DNA of 64,000 nucleotides from NCBI GenBank assembly GCA_036785325.1, contig JAXIVH010000144.1, forward strand, positions 182,001 through 246,000. The letters are read 5' to 3'. Positions 19,985 to 28,592 of the stretch are shown piece after piece. The notes below the pieces were generated by a model. That model worked only from the letters and a program-made list of their open reading frames with translations. It was not told the DNA's origin and did not search any database. This DNA comes from Urophycis tenuis. Lineage: Eukaryota; Chordata; Actinopteri; Gadiformes; Phycidae. The first letter of the stretch is position 1; every line of letters starts with the position of its first letter. A program made the position numbers and the translations under genes.

Positions 19985-20926
19985 CTAACGACCAGCAAAT
20001 ATCTTCTGGTGCATATTCTGAATAAGTCGAACTACAGGTCTAACAGCTCTCCCACACCTCGTTCTCACACCCAGTGCCCTGTCATTGGAAAGGTCACGGT
20101 CTGCCCTTGATGCAACCACAGAACCAGCATCCAGGGGCAATGTGTCTACTGGAGGTGTAAATAGAGCAGGTCGGTGATCAGTCATTCCCCCAGGACTGTC
20201 AATGTCTACAGTCGGGTCAAAATGAATGGACTCGTCAGGTGGGTCACCAGCAGTAGGAATATCAACCTCTGCGGATGACTGTTCTCCAGAGGCGGCTGGG
20301 AGTTGAGAGATCCATGACACAGTCCTGCTCTCAGGACCATAGGCCGGCAGCACAGCAGAGCCCTCAATGCCCACATCTAGACCAGACCCATTTCTAGTCA
20401 CATCCCCCTCGGTCAGGTCACTGACAGAGAAGTCACAGTCCTCTGGGTTATTAGGAATGGGTAGGAAGTTCACCGGCATAATAAGGTTCCTGTGGACGAC
20501 TTTCTCTTGGTCGGTATCACAGTTCCTGATTTTGAAGGTATGAGTGTTCTCATGTTTCTCCATGACAGTGTAGAGGTGGTTCTCCCAGCGATCCGCAAGC
20601 TTCCTCCTTCCTCGCTCTCCCTTATTTGCCAAAAGGACTCTGTCCCCAACATCCACCGGAGCACCTTTCAGCTTGCGGTTGTAAAGGTCTGTTTGCCTCT
20701 CCTGTTGTTTCGTGGTTGAGATCTGGGCAATCCTAATAGCGTCCGCCAAATCCTGCCTGAGACGGCGCACATAGGCATCATAGTCAACCACCTGGTCATC
20801 CAGAAGCACAGACTCAAACATTAGGTCCACAGGCAGCCTAGGAGTTCTCCCGAACATCAGTTGGAAAGGAGCGAAGCCAGTAGTTTCATGGACTGTGGCA
20901 TTATATGAGAAGGTGAGAGACCTCAG
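19985..20926 (-). pseudogene. Gypsy pol, integrase C-terminal part (after nonsense codon)
   Basis: This continues the pol frame directly after the TGA at 20927-20929: LRSLTFSYNATVHETTGFAP, then FGRTPRLPVDLMFE, the integrase C-terminal region with GDRVLLANKGERGRRKLADR (the GPY/F-like module) and HRNLIMPVNFLP, and an acidic, Ser/Thr-rich tail ending at 19985. A Met at 20857 gives a 290-aa frame, but that start is unlikely to be used. Same frame as upstream pol (20857 and 24589 differ by a multiple of three), so a single base change separates the two parts. Confidence 0.88.
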
Positions 20927-23900
20927 TCACTGTGGCCAGCGTTGCTTGGCTTTAGACGGAAGGGCCCTGATCATATTACCAAGGGTGCGATTGAACCTCT
21001 CAACTGCTTCGTTGCCCATGGGGTGGTAAGGAGTCGTATGGGATTTCTCCACCCCAGCAACTTGGAGCATCTCTGCAATCAGACTGCTCTCAAAGTTCGC
21101 ACCTTGGTCTGAGTGCACCCGTTCGGGAAAACCATAGATGCAGAAGAAGTTGTTCCAGAGCTGTTGAGCAACAACCTTAGCTGACTGGTTGGGACAAAGA
21201 AAGGCCTGGGCCAGCTTGGTAAAATGATCAGTCACAACGAGCACATCGAGGGACTTGTTGGAAGAGTCCTCAGCTGACCAAAAGTCAATGCAGACCAGCT
21301 CAAGAGGTCTGGAGGTCTTGACACTCTCAAGTGGCGCCCTGGCTTCGGGTTCAGGAGTCTTGCTGAACACACAGCGACGACAGCGACGCACATACTCCTT
21401 CACATCACCTTCCATCCCATGCCAATAGAACCGCTGTCTGGCCAGGTAAAGCGTCCGCCTCTGCCCTTGATGACCGGCTTCATCATGGACACCCCTAAGG
21501 ACTGCCTCTCTCACAGCAGAGGGCACAATGTATTGGTAAGTCTTTCTCTTTGTTACAGCATCTTTTGAGGTGCGATACAACACCCCTGCTTTGCTAGAGA
21601 GCTTCTCCCAATGTCTAAGGAGCCGCAAAGCTTCCACAGGCTCATGGGAACGTTCTCGTCTCGATGGTCGCCTCTGCCGCTCCACAAAGTGAAGCACACG
21701 ACTCAAGCAAGGATCAGCAAGCTGCTTGGCCACCAGCTTATCTCTAGGCAGAGGGCAGACATCAGACAGGTCAGAAGGCTGGATGGACTGAATGAGCTGA
21801 GGCAAGATTAGGGCATGATGAGGTAAGTATTCTCTATCCAACGACCGCTCCAAAACAGCAGATACCACATATGCAGAGATTGCATGACCCTGGGGCACTG
21901 CCTCAGTGCTGCCTGGTGTTGCAGGTAAGGTATAATGCACCTTTAGTCGGCTCAATGGATCACAAGACAACCGGAAAGCATCCTGTTCAGATTCAAGGTT
22001 CAAGGCTTTCGCTTGCTCCAGGAGTGCACCATAAGGAACTGTTACGGGGCGATGAAGCACACTTGGTCGCACAAACGGCTCACGGCTGAGAGCATCCGCC
22101 ACCACATTTTTAGGGCCAGGGATGTACTTGATTCCAAAGTCATAAGGGGCCAGCTTCGCCACCCATCTCTGCTCACAGGCATCAAGCTTTGGTTTGCTGA
22201 GAATGTACGTCAAGGGGTTGTTGTCAGTCCAGATGGTAAATGGGTGACCTCTCAGCCAATGGCTAAACTTATCACAAACAGCCCACTTGAGCGCAAGGAA
22301 TTCCAGCCTGTGAGCAGGATAGCGTGACTGGGCGTAGTTGAGCGACTTGCTGGCAAACGCGATAGGACGCGCAACGTCCTCACCTTCAGCTAGCTGAGAA
22401 AGCACAGCCCCGAGGCCGTTGGATGAAGCATCGACTGATAGCAAGAAGGGCCTAGCGAAATCAGGGTGAGCAAGAGTGACATTTTCTATCAGAGCCTGCT
22501 TTAGCTTCCTGAACGCGTTACTGCATTCTAGGGTCCAGTCAGTGGAGGAGAGCTTCCTAGCCGCAGGGGAGCGCCGCCTGCCCTTGGCCTGACGTGGTCC
22601 CTTCGGACCAGATGTCAGTGCGAACAGATGTTTACTTATACAGGAGTAGCCCTCATAGGACTGTTGATAAAACCCGATCATACCAAGGAAAGATCTGATC
22701 TTGGTCGGACAGGGCGTGTTAGTGCCCTCCACCATCAAATCCTTCTCGCCCAAGGCGACAATGGCCTTGACCTTTTCAGGATCGGTAGAAACGCCATCCC
22801 TACTCACGATGTGCCCAAGAAACTTCACTGATGGTTTCATGAAGTGACACTTTTTAGGGGCTAACTTCAGATTGTGTACCTTCAACCTCTCGAACACCAT
22901 CTCCAGTCTCTGTAAGGCCAGCTGCTCATTGGGGGCAAATATGAGTATGTCATCTAGGTAACACAAGAGGCTCAAGAAATTTTGGTCACCGAAGATTGCC
23001 AACATCATCCTCATGAACGTGGCTGGACTGTTACACAGCCCCTGTGGCAGCCTATTGTACTCATAAAGTCCAAATGGGGAGGTGAATGCAGTGAACCTTT
23101 TATCCTCCTCATGGACCCCCACATTATAGTAGCCCGAGGTCAAGTCCATGGTTGAGAAGAAAGCATTCCCTCCCAGAGCAGCCAAAGCATCGGCCTGGTG
23201 AGGTAGGGGATGTGCGTCCCTAACAGTGCGTGCATTCAGCCAGCGAAAATCTGTGCAGAGCCTCAGATCCCCGTTCTTTTTCCAGACCAGTACAAGTGGT
23301 GAGGCATACTCACTGGTAGACTTCCGAATTATGTCACGTTCCTCCATTTCATTTAAAGCCACCCTGAGCTTGTCATAGTGTGATGGGGACAGACGGCGAT
23401 ATGGGAGTCTGAAGGGTTTGCTGTCACTCAGTCGGATGCGGTGAACAAAGTCTTTGGCTAGTCCACAGTCTAAACTATGGCGGGAGAAGATGGACTCATA
23501 CTTGGCCAGCAAATCTTCAAGCTTTGACCACCAGAATGTGGACAGGGTACTTGAGCCAACGTCAATGTCTTGCAGTCCCAAGTCACATAGAACTGTACCG
23601 TTAGGTCTGTGCGTATAGCAGTCTGAGTCAACAGTCAAGCTCTTTTCACTGCCAGAGTCAGCCCGATCAGCAGTCCTGGTCACTGCACATGTCACATCAT
23701 TAGGTTGGTCATCCTGATACAAATAGTCAGTATCAAAGTCCTCTAGTGCCACACATGGAGACACGTCAGCGATCTTACAGTTGCGTCTCAGAGTCATTGG
23801 TCTTGTAGAGGGGTTAATGATTCTCACTGGGACCCACCCATCCCCCCATAAAGGTGTCACGACTCGTCCCACTATAACTGACCGTGGCACCGCCCGTGAC

Positions 23901-24589
23901 TCACTTGGCTCCACGACAACTGTGCTGCCAGCAGAGATACACATATGGCTAGGCAGGCGACCCCATACCAAGTGTTCCTGCATGGGCTCCAAAGTCACTG
24001 CATGCTTCAGCTTAACAGTTCCCACCTTATCAGGACACTCCTTGCCTCTCCATGTCTCCACGGTGGCCAACAGCTGCAGCAGGCGTCCCTCTTCCACAGA
24101 AGCCTGATCTGAGATGGACAAATTCTCCCAGAAGTCCCCAGAGTGCTTCAGCATCCGGATGAGGTGCTTCATGATGTTGCTGCCAAGAATGAGTTCATCA
24201 CTTTGGCCCTCCACGATGAGTGTGGGGACCGAGAAGCTATAGCCAAGCACCCTCATCTGAAGCTCACACACTCCAACAGGATTTGTTCTCGAACCTCCAC
24301 ACCCGATAAGGACAACTGATGTGGGAGAAATAGAGCCCGTAACAAGAACATCGGCCCGCTCCAGAAAGGGGAGCACACGAGCACTCAAAGAACAGGCCAT
24401 CGAGCCACTATCAAGCATGGCTCGGAGCTCCACCAACCCCTGAACCAATACATCAGTGTGAAAAAGATTATCAGTTGCGGATAGTCTCTGTGTGTTTTGA
24501 AACAATACAGTGGAGTCATCACTTGTCAAAGCACGAAACTGTGAGTAAATTGACTCAAGATCAGCATCATCAGAATATTGTGGAGACAT
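20927..24589 (-). CDS. Gypsy pol: protease, RT, RNase H, integrase (truncated by TGA)
   Basis: 1,220 codons from the first Met at 24589, though translation probably enters by -1 frameshift from gag near 24640. Aspartic protease motif LDSGSMACSL (Asp about residue 60). RT with DLRLCTDFRWLN, MDLTSGYY (Asp about 482), RLPQGLCNSP and catalytic YLDDILI (about 544-550). RNase H with LLSVDASSNGLGAVLS, then WTDNNPLTYI and VVADALSR. Integrase with the H2C2 finger (HDEAGHQG...CRRCVF), core VCIDFW, SDQGANFES and GNEAVERFNRTLG. The frame ends at TGA after RWPQ, where relatives keep reading through a conserved W-L; the change is consistent with TGG to TGA. The product makes cDNA from the element RNA and inserts it. 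Integrase would lack its C-terminal module. Confidence 0.93.
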   Translation of the reverse strand: MSPQYSDDADLESIYSQFRALTSDDSTVLFQNTQRLSATDNLFHTDVLVQGLVELRAMLDSGSMACSLSARVLPFLERADVLVTGSISPTSVVLIGCGGSRTNPVGVCELQMRVLGYSFSVPTLIVEGQSDELILGSNIMKHLIRMLKHSGDFWENLSISDQASVEEGRLLQLLATVETWRGKECPDKVGTVKLKHAVTLEPMQEHLVWGRLPSHMCISAGSTVVVEPSESRAVPRSVIVGRVVTPLWGDGWVPVRIINPSTRPMTLRRNCKIADVSPCVALEDFDTDYLYQDDQPNDVTCAVTRTADRADSGSEKSLTVDSDCYTHRPNGTVLCDLGLQDIDVGSSTLSTFWWSKLEDLLAKYESIFSRHSLDCGLAKDFVHRIRLSDSKPFRLPYRRLSPSHYDKLRVALNEMEERDIIRKSTSEYASPLVLVWKKNGDLRLCTDFRWLNARTVRDAHPLPHQADALAALGGNAFFSTMDLTSGYYNVGVHEEDKRFTAFTSPFGLYEYNRLPQGLCNSPATFMRMMLAIFGDQNFLSLLCYLDDILIFAPNEQLALQRLEMVFERLKVHNLKLAPKKCHFMKPSVKFLGHIVSRDGVSTDPEKVKAIVALGEKDLMVEGTNTPCPTKIRSFLGMIGFYQQSYEGYSCISKHLFALTSGPKGPRQAKGRRRSPAARKLSSTDWTLECSNAFRKLKQALIENVTLAHPDFARPFLLSVDASSNGLGAVLSQLAEGEDVARPIAFASKSLNYAQSRYPAHRLEFLALKWAVCDKFSHWLRGHPFTIWTDNNPLTYILSKPKLDACEQRWVAKLAPYDFGIKYIPGPKNVVADALSREPFVRPSVLHRPVTVPYGALLEQAKALNLESEQDAFRLSCDPLSRLKVHYTLPATPGSTEAVPQGHAISAYVVSAVLERSLDREYLPHHALILPQLIQSIQPSDLSDVCPLPRDKLVAKQLADPCLSRVLHFVERQRRPSRRERSHEPVEALRLLRHWEKLSSKAGVLYRTSKDAVTKRKTYQYIVPSAVREAVLRGVHDEAGHQGQRRTLYLARQRFYWHGMEGDVKEYVRRCRRCVFSKTPEPEARAPLESVKTSRPLELVCIDFWSAEDSSNKSLDVLVVTDHFTKLAQAFLCPNQSAKVVAQQLWNNFFCIYGFPERVHSDQGANFESSLIAEMLQVAGVEKSHTTPYHPMGNEAVERFNRTLGNMIRALPSKAKQRWPQ

Positions 24590-24594
24590 GTCAT

Positions 24595-24640
24595 CTGGCC
24601 CTACACTAGTCCCCTGTTCATGTGGGCCAGCTAGTTTCCC
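24595..24640 (-). promoter_or_regulatory. Programmed -1 frameshift signal at the gag stop
   Basis: Minus strand: heptamer G GGA AAC (24640-24634) in gag codon phase, followed at once by the gag stop TAG (24633-24631). Pol lies in the -1 frame, which is open from the heptamer to the pol Met at 24589. A perfect 7-bp inverted repeat CTGGCCC (24630-24624) and GGGCCAG (24601-24595), with a 22-nt loop, could form the stimulatory stem 3 nt past the heptamer. G GGA AAC is an established X XXY YYZ slippery site. Confidence 0.82.
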
Positions 24641-25962
24641 TGTTGGTTGGAATTACCAGGCTGAGCAGCCAAATCAGGAGGAGCAACATTGCAGGCCACA
24701 GCCTGATGTCCAGCAGCATGACAGCGGAAGCAAAGGCGTTCTCTTCGGCAGTGGGACACCGTGTCATGGTTGTCACCACCACAAATGGCACAGGGACCCC
24801 GAGACCTGTTGCGGCTGTCAGCACCTGATCTCTGCGGTCTGGGATGTCGGAAGACCTCCCGCTGCAGTAAACGTTCAAGAAGAGTGATAACATGCTCCAG
24901 TGACTGACCTCCAGTCGGATTTGCTCCACTGGCTGCATTTGTCTGAAGGGCAGTGGGGCATTCAGCAGACTGAACATGGCTGTGCAAGACTCTCGTAGCC
25001 TGTGTGGTCTGCAAGCTATCAGCCAAGCAAGAAGACTGACGCTGCTGGAGGCGCCTTTTTCTGTGGTGTTCATCCAGACGTACCTGAACATCAGTGGCAG
25101 TCCGCTCCTCCAGCGGCTTGCATCTGAAGACTAGAGACAGTTCGGTGTCAGGGCAGTGCGTAATAAACATGACTGTCACTTCACGAGAAGGGTTGTCAAG
25201 CGTCTTTCCCTGCCTCTTTAGTCCTTCTACAGCCATGTCAATGGCTTTGTTAAGCCGAATCCAATAGTCTACAGCAGTCTCAGTGGTGCGTGGCTTTGTG
25301 TCATAAAAGTCAGCAAGGGGCATAAAGGAGGTCACAGAGTCACTGAAATGTTGTTTAAGTATATCAAACACTGGTTGAGGGCCTGACTTCACATCTAGAG
25401 AGGGTTGGCTGCGGAGCCCAATAGTCACCACATCACGTGCTCTCCCCCTTAGCTTGCTCAAAACCTCCTCTACCTGGTCACATAACTCAACGCCCCTCCT
25501 GCTCAGATAAAGCCTCATAGCATCCTCCCACTCAGAGACTGAAATCTTGTCAGTATTATCTCCCCTGAAAGGGTGTGGCTCATAGCTATCATGGCTAACT
25601 GTCAGGTTAACTTTAGAGATATCAGCTGTGGCTGACTGAGTCGTGTTAACACCACCAGTTGGAATGGATTTAAGACATGTAGCAATATTTTCACCTATAC
25701 TGGTCCCTATCTGCTTCACCAAGTCACTGAGAACAGTAACTGGGACATGTCCGACATCCCGACCAGGAGGTGCAGACTGACTATCCACCCCAACATCTGC
25801 AGTGAAACATGCACTATCACACACATTACGTTTAGCCCTAGCATTAGGATTGTGTGGAGTAGATGTTATACGTCCGTCCTCATTAAGCCCACCCAAAGTA
25901 GGAAACTGACTAAACCACAGGTTAGCACCCCTACCAATACCTGACACATTAGGCTCATCCAT
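24631..25962 (-). CDS. Gypsy gag (nucleocapsid-type) protein
   Basis: 443 codons from ATG 25962 to TAG 24631. The capsid-like region (about 120-300) has HPFRGDNTDKISVSEWEDAM, LRGRARDVVTIGLR and AVDYWIRLNKAIDMAVEGL, resembling retrotransposon gag capsids. Two zinc knuckles lie near the C-terminus: C-x2-C-x4-H-x5-C (CAICGGDNHDTVSHC) and C-x2-C-x4-H-x4-C (CFRCHAAGHQAVAC). It ends ...NSNQQGN. It packages element RNA into particles. It shares its 3' end with the -1 frameshift signal into pol. No stops or frameshifts, so it may still be made. Confidence 0.9.
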   Translation of the reverse strand: MDEPNVSGIGRGANLWFSQFPTLGGLNEDGRITSTPHNPNARAKRNVCDSACFTADVGVDSQSAPPGRDVGHVPVTVLSDLVKQIGTSIGENIATCLKSIPTGGVNTTQSATADISKVNLTVSHDSYEPHPFRGDNTDKISVSEWEDAMRLYLSRRGVELCDQVEEVLSKLRGRARDVVTIGLRSQPSLDVKSGPQPVFDILKQHFSDSVTSFMPLADFYDTKPRTTETAVDYWIRLNKAIDMAVEGLKRQGKTLDNPSREVTVMFITHCPDTELSLVFRCKPLEERTATDVQVRLDEHHRKRRLQQRQSSCLADSLQTTQATRVLHSHVQSAECPTALQTNAASGANPTGGQSLEHVITLLERLLQREVFRHPRPQRSGADSRNRSRGPCAICGGDNHDTVSHCRRERLCFRCHAAGHQAVACNVAPPDLAAQPGNSNQQGN

Positions 25963-26515
25963 TGTTAGTGTAAAAGAAAAAGAAAATTCAAAATATATAT
26001 AACCCTATGAGCCTATTTCTTTTACAGCCTTAATCACTGTTTATCCTATGTTAACCTCTATTTTATTTTATTTTTTTTATTTTTTTTGGGAAAAATAAAT
26101 AAAAACAAAATCTTTTAACAATTGCCGAATTCACCTATTAATTGATTATCCACACAGAGGGAAGAAAAAGTCAAAATAAAACATTCAAAACCAAATAAAA
26201 TATACCTTCACAGGTTACCTTTAAACATACCAATATATCATTTGCATGCACAAAATCACAATTACCCACTAAAAGTAAAGTCTCTTTTTTTTTTTTTTTT
26301 CAATTTTTTTTCAATTTTTTCTTTTTCTTTTCTGGGGCTTTTCACAGGGCTAACATTACCACATATAAAGTTCAGTCCTAAAAAAAAAACACAGGCCCTA
26401 AGCCACAACTGCAACTCTGTAACGTTACCAAGAAAACGGTCAAAGCACAGGTGAAGCAGCGCGAAGAACGGCCTTTCCCACGTCGAGGCCATAGCAGCTC
26501 CAGGGAGAAGAACGG
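25963..26515 (-). other. Gypsy 5' leader between PBS and gag
   Basis: About 550 bp, AT-rich with poly-T/poly-A runs (26290-26330). No ORF. It would hold the packaging signal. Confidence 0.6.
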
Positions 26516-26527
26516 GTCACGGCACCA
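26516..26527 (-). promoter_or_regulatory. Primer binding site, tRNA-His-like
   Basis: On the minus strand TGGTGCCGTGAC lies one base after the 5' LTR end. It is complementary to the 3' end GTCACGGCA-CCA of vertebrate tRNA-His as I remember it; the match stops after 12 nt. Confidence 0.78.
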
Positions 26528-26528
26528 T

Positions 26529-27179
26529 TGTAGCGGTTCTCATGCGTTGTGTTTCGGTTTAAATGACACGGACAGTCTCTGCAGTCTCTTACGGAGATAT
26601 TTATTGCTTGTTCGCTGATAAACAAAGAAAAACATGGGTCCGTTAGCTCCCACAGCTTCCAGTTTGGCACAGACCGAAGTTATCCACCTGCAGACTGTGA
26701 TATTCTACGTACATGCTAACAGAGATGCTAACATACGTTACGACCGAAAAGATAATGGTTACCTGATAAGCAAAGAAAAACATGGGTCCGTTAGCTCCCA
26801 CAGCTTCCAGTTTGGCACAGACTACAACCGAAATAAAATAAAAGTTTATAAAGTTTACTGTTTTAAACAGTCAGTAAAGCTAATTATACTACGGAGCAAA
26901 ACATAAGCCAACCTACCCGAAGTTATCCACCTGCAGACTGTGATATTCTACGGGGCGCACCCGTGAAGTTTGCAGGGGCTCGCTGGTGTGGCGTTCAATT
27001 ACTCTTAACAAAATCCGAATGTGTAATTCCATATCGTCAATTGAAAATAACGAAATAAACCAGTGTAAAAAAGTTATAAATAGAGAAAATAATAAAGAAT
27101 AAATTAAATATTAGTAAAGAATGATGAAATTGTAGCTAGGTGTGGCAAGTGGAATCATCAATATACTAACTCCGTTACA
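26529..27179 (-). repeat. 5' LTR of the gypsy element
   Basis: Same length and boundaries as 18873-19523. By eye they differ at four places only (three within the first 85 bp, one near 26733). The right flank TTAG (27180-27183) matches the left flank 18869-18872. It contains the same 95-bp intron-like block at 26822-26916 and the shorter copy at 26615-26709. Confidence 0.95.
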
Positions 27180-27535
27180 TTAGTGTTGTTCCAAATGGTG
27201 CACTTCCCGGAAATTACTATCAGCTGCGCAGCTGCCGGACCCACCAAACACACGTGAATCCATTACGCCCACTGGCGTCTAGCCATTTTAGAACTGAGCA
27301 CGGCTCAGCCTGGCTCTGCCTCTTCTGCTATGTAGCTAAGATGGCTGCCGTTGAGTATGGATAGTGTGCACTGTTGCATACTATGCGTACTAACCGTTTT
27401 GAGGGCAACATCCGGGTCCTTTCAGTACACTTCTTTTTTGTGCTCACTTCTTTTTGTACTTGTACGTACTCAAACGAAGTATAGTAAGTACGGTAAGTAT
27501 GGATATCGGAACACAGCCCAAGTCAATCACACTTC

Positions 27536-28147
27536 TTGTATATCAACCTTTCCAGGCCAAATGGAGAATATAATCCTAGAAATAGATCCCAGGAAACGAT
27601 TGAAGAAGTGTGGAAGGTAGTTGTAGTGTTTGAACAAGAAGGAGGGCCAGATTTACACCCAATACATATTACAAAGGCAATGGAGAAGGAAATAGGGAAG
27701 ATAAATCACGCTAGATTCATGGGGAATGGTAGGCTTTTGATCTTTGCAAACTCAGAGGAACAACGAAATAAGATTTTGAAGAATTTTTTTTTTTAACAAA
27801 CTTAAGATAACTTCACACATCCCAGCAGCTAAACAAGAGGGGTCATAACAGGGATACCAACATCGGTTTCCATGGAAGAGATCAAGGAGAATCTGGCGAG
27901 ATATGCAATGGTTGATGCTAAACGTCTGATGAAAGGGAAGAAGAAAATTGAAAGCATGTCCATTTTATTATATTTCCAGAAAGACTTTCCAACTAGAGTT
28001 CAAATGTCCTACATTGTTCCAGAATACATTCCACCTCCATTAAGGTGTTTTAAGTGCCAAAGCTTTGGTCATGTCAATGGGGGTCAAAAGTGTTCAGTTG
28101 GCCTTGCAACATATATCGAAATATCAAGGAGACTCGTAGAGATGTGA
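27536..28147 (+). pseudogene. LINE ORF1 (gag-like, CCHC) fragment
   Basis: Two frames carry a gag-like protein: 27543-27796 (VWKVVVVFEQEGGPDLHPIH, ITKAMEKEIGKI, MGNGRLLIFANSEEQRNKIL) and 27872-28147 (MEEIKENLARYAMVDAKRLM, FPTRVQMSYIVPEYIPPPLR, then the zinc knuckle CFKCQSFGHVNGGQKC). This is the layout of ORF1 of jockey/I-type non-LTR retrotransposons. A frameshift lies around an A/T run at 27785. The sequence is replaced at about 28148 by gypsy LTR sequence. Confidence 0.7.
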
Positions 28148-28259
28148 CTGCATGGTATGAACTCCGTTCCTTTAATGACTTCCGCTACTCGTTGCCTAGG
28201 TTACATCCAGAATGTTCCAACCCCGTATTACCTCTAATACTACATCCCCCTTTCTGACT

Positions 28260-28592
28260 TAAGGATGCTGTCTAAGAAGATGCATACCTGAACAATAACT
28301 CTCATGTTAAGAAACATTAATTATTTCTTTCACTCCTCTTGAGAGTTAAACTAAACACTTCACCTTTTCAAGCAAACAGGTTTTTAAACTAAGACTGTTT
28401 TACGTTAGTCTCATAACCTTTTAACCTTTATGAAATAGTCTTACTGGAACTATGAAAACAAGTCCATGTAAACAAGTGCAATTTCACTTTCAACAAATAT
28501 ATACTCTACCAAGCATCAACAACATTTACCTAAACAACAACATTACTTAAACAACATTTTCACATCACTCTTTTTTTTCTTCTTTTTTTTTT
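28260..28592 (-). other. 3' non-coding part of gypsy remnant III
   Basis: AT-rich; corresponds to the region between integrase and the polypurine tract. Contains a poly-T run at 28568-28592. Confidence 0.5.

Larger units (their letters stand above)
18873..27179 (-). mobile_element. Young Ty3/gypsy LTR retrotransposon (8.3 kb)
   Basis: A complete minus-strand LTR retrotransposon: 5' LTR 26529-27179, PBS 26516-26527, gag 24631-25962, pol 19985-24589 (one nonsense codon), PPT 19524-19535 and 3' LTR 18873-19523. A TTAG duplication flanks it (18869-18872 and 27180-27183). The two 651-bp LTRs differ at only four positions by eye, so insertion was recent. The order protease-RT-RNase H-integrase in pol is Ty3/gypsy-type. 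No envelope-like ORF follows integrase. It is close to autonomous but has a premature stop late in integrase. Confidence 0.96.
18785..27518. mobile_element. MITE with GGCTGTGTT termini, carrying the gypsy element
   Basis: The ends GGCTGTGTTTCGATATCC and, inverted, GGCTGTGTTCCGATATCC are terminal inverted repeats. CAA flanks both sides (18782-18784 and 27519-27521); the shared flank can be extended to CCAAG by shifting one base. Without the LTR element it would be about 420 bp, with no ORF. It contains GTACTTAC-type repeats near both ends. The superfamily is unresolved. Confidence 0.75.

Noticed and set aside
24631..24633. Stop-codon readthrough as the gag-pol link
   Set aside because: Pol is in the -1 frame relative to gag, so readthrough would not reach it.
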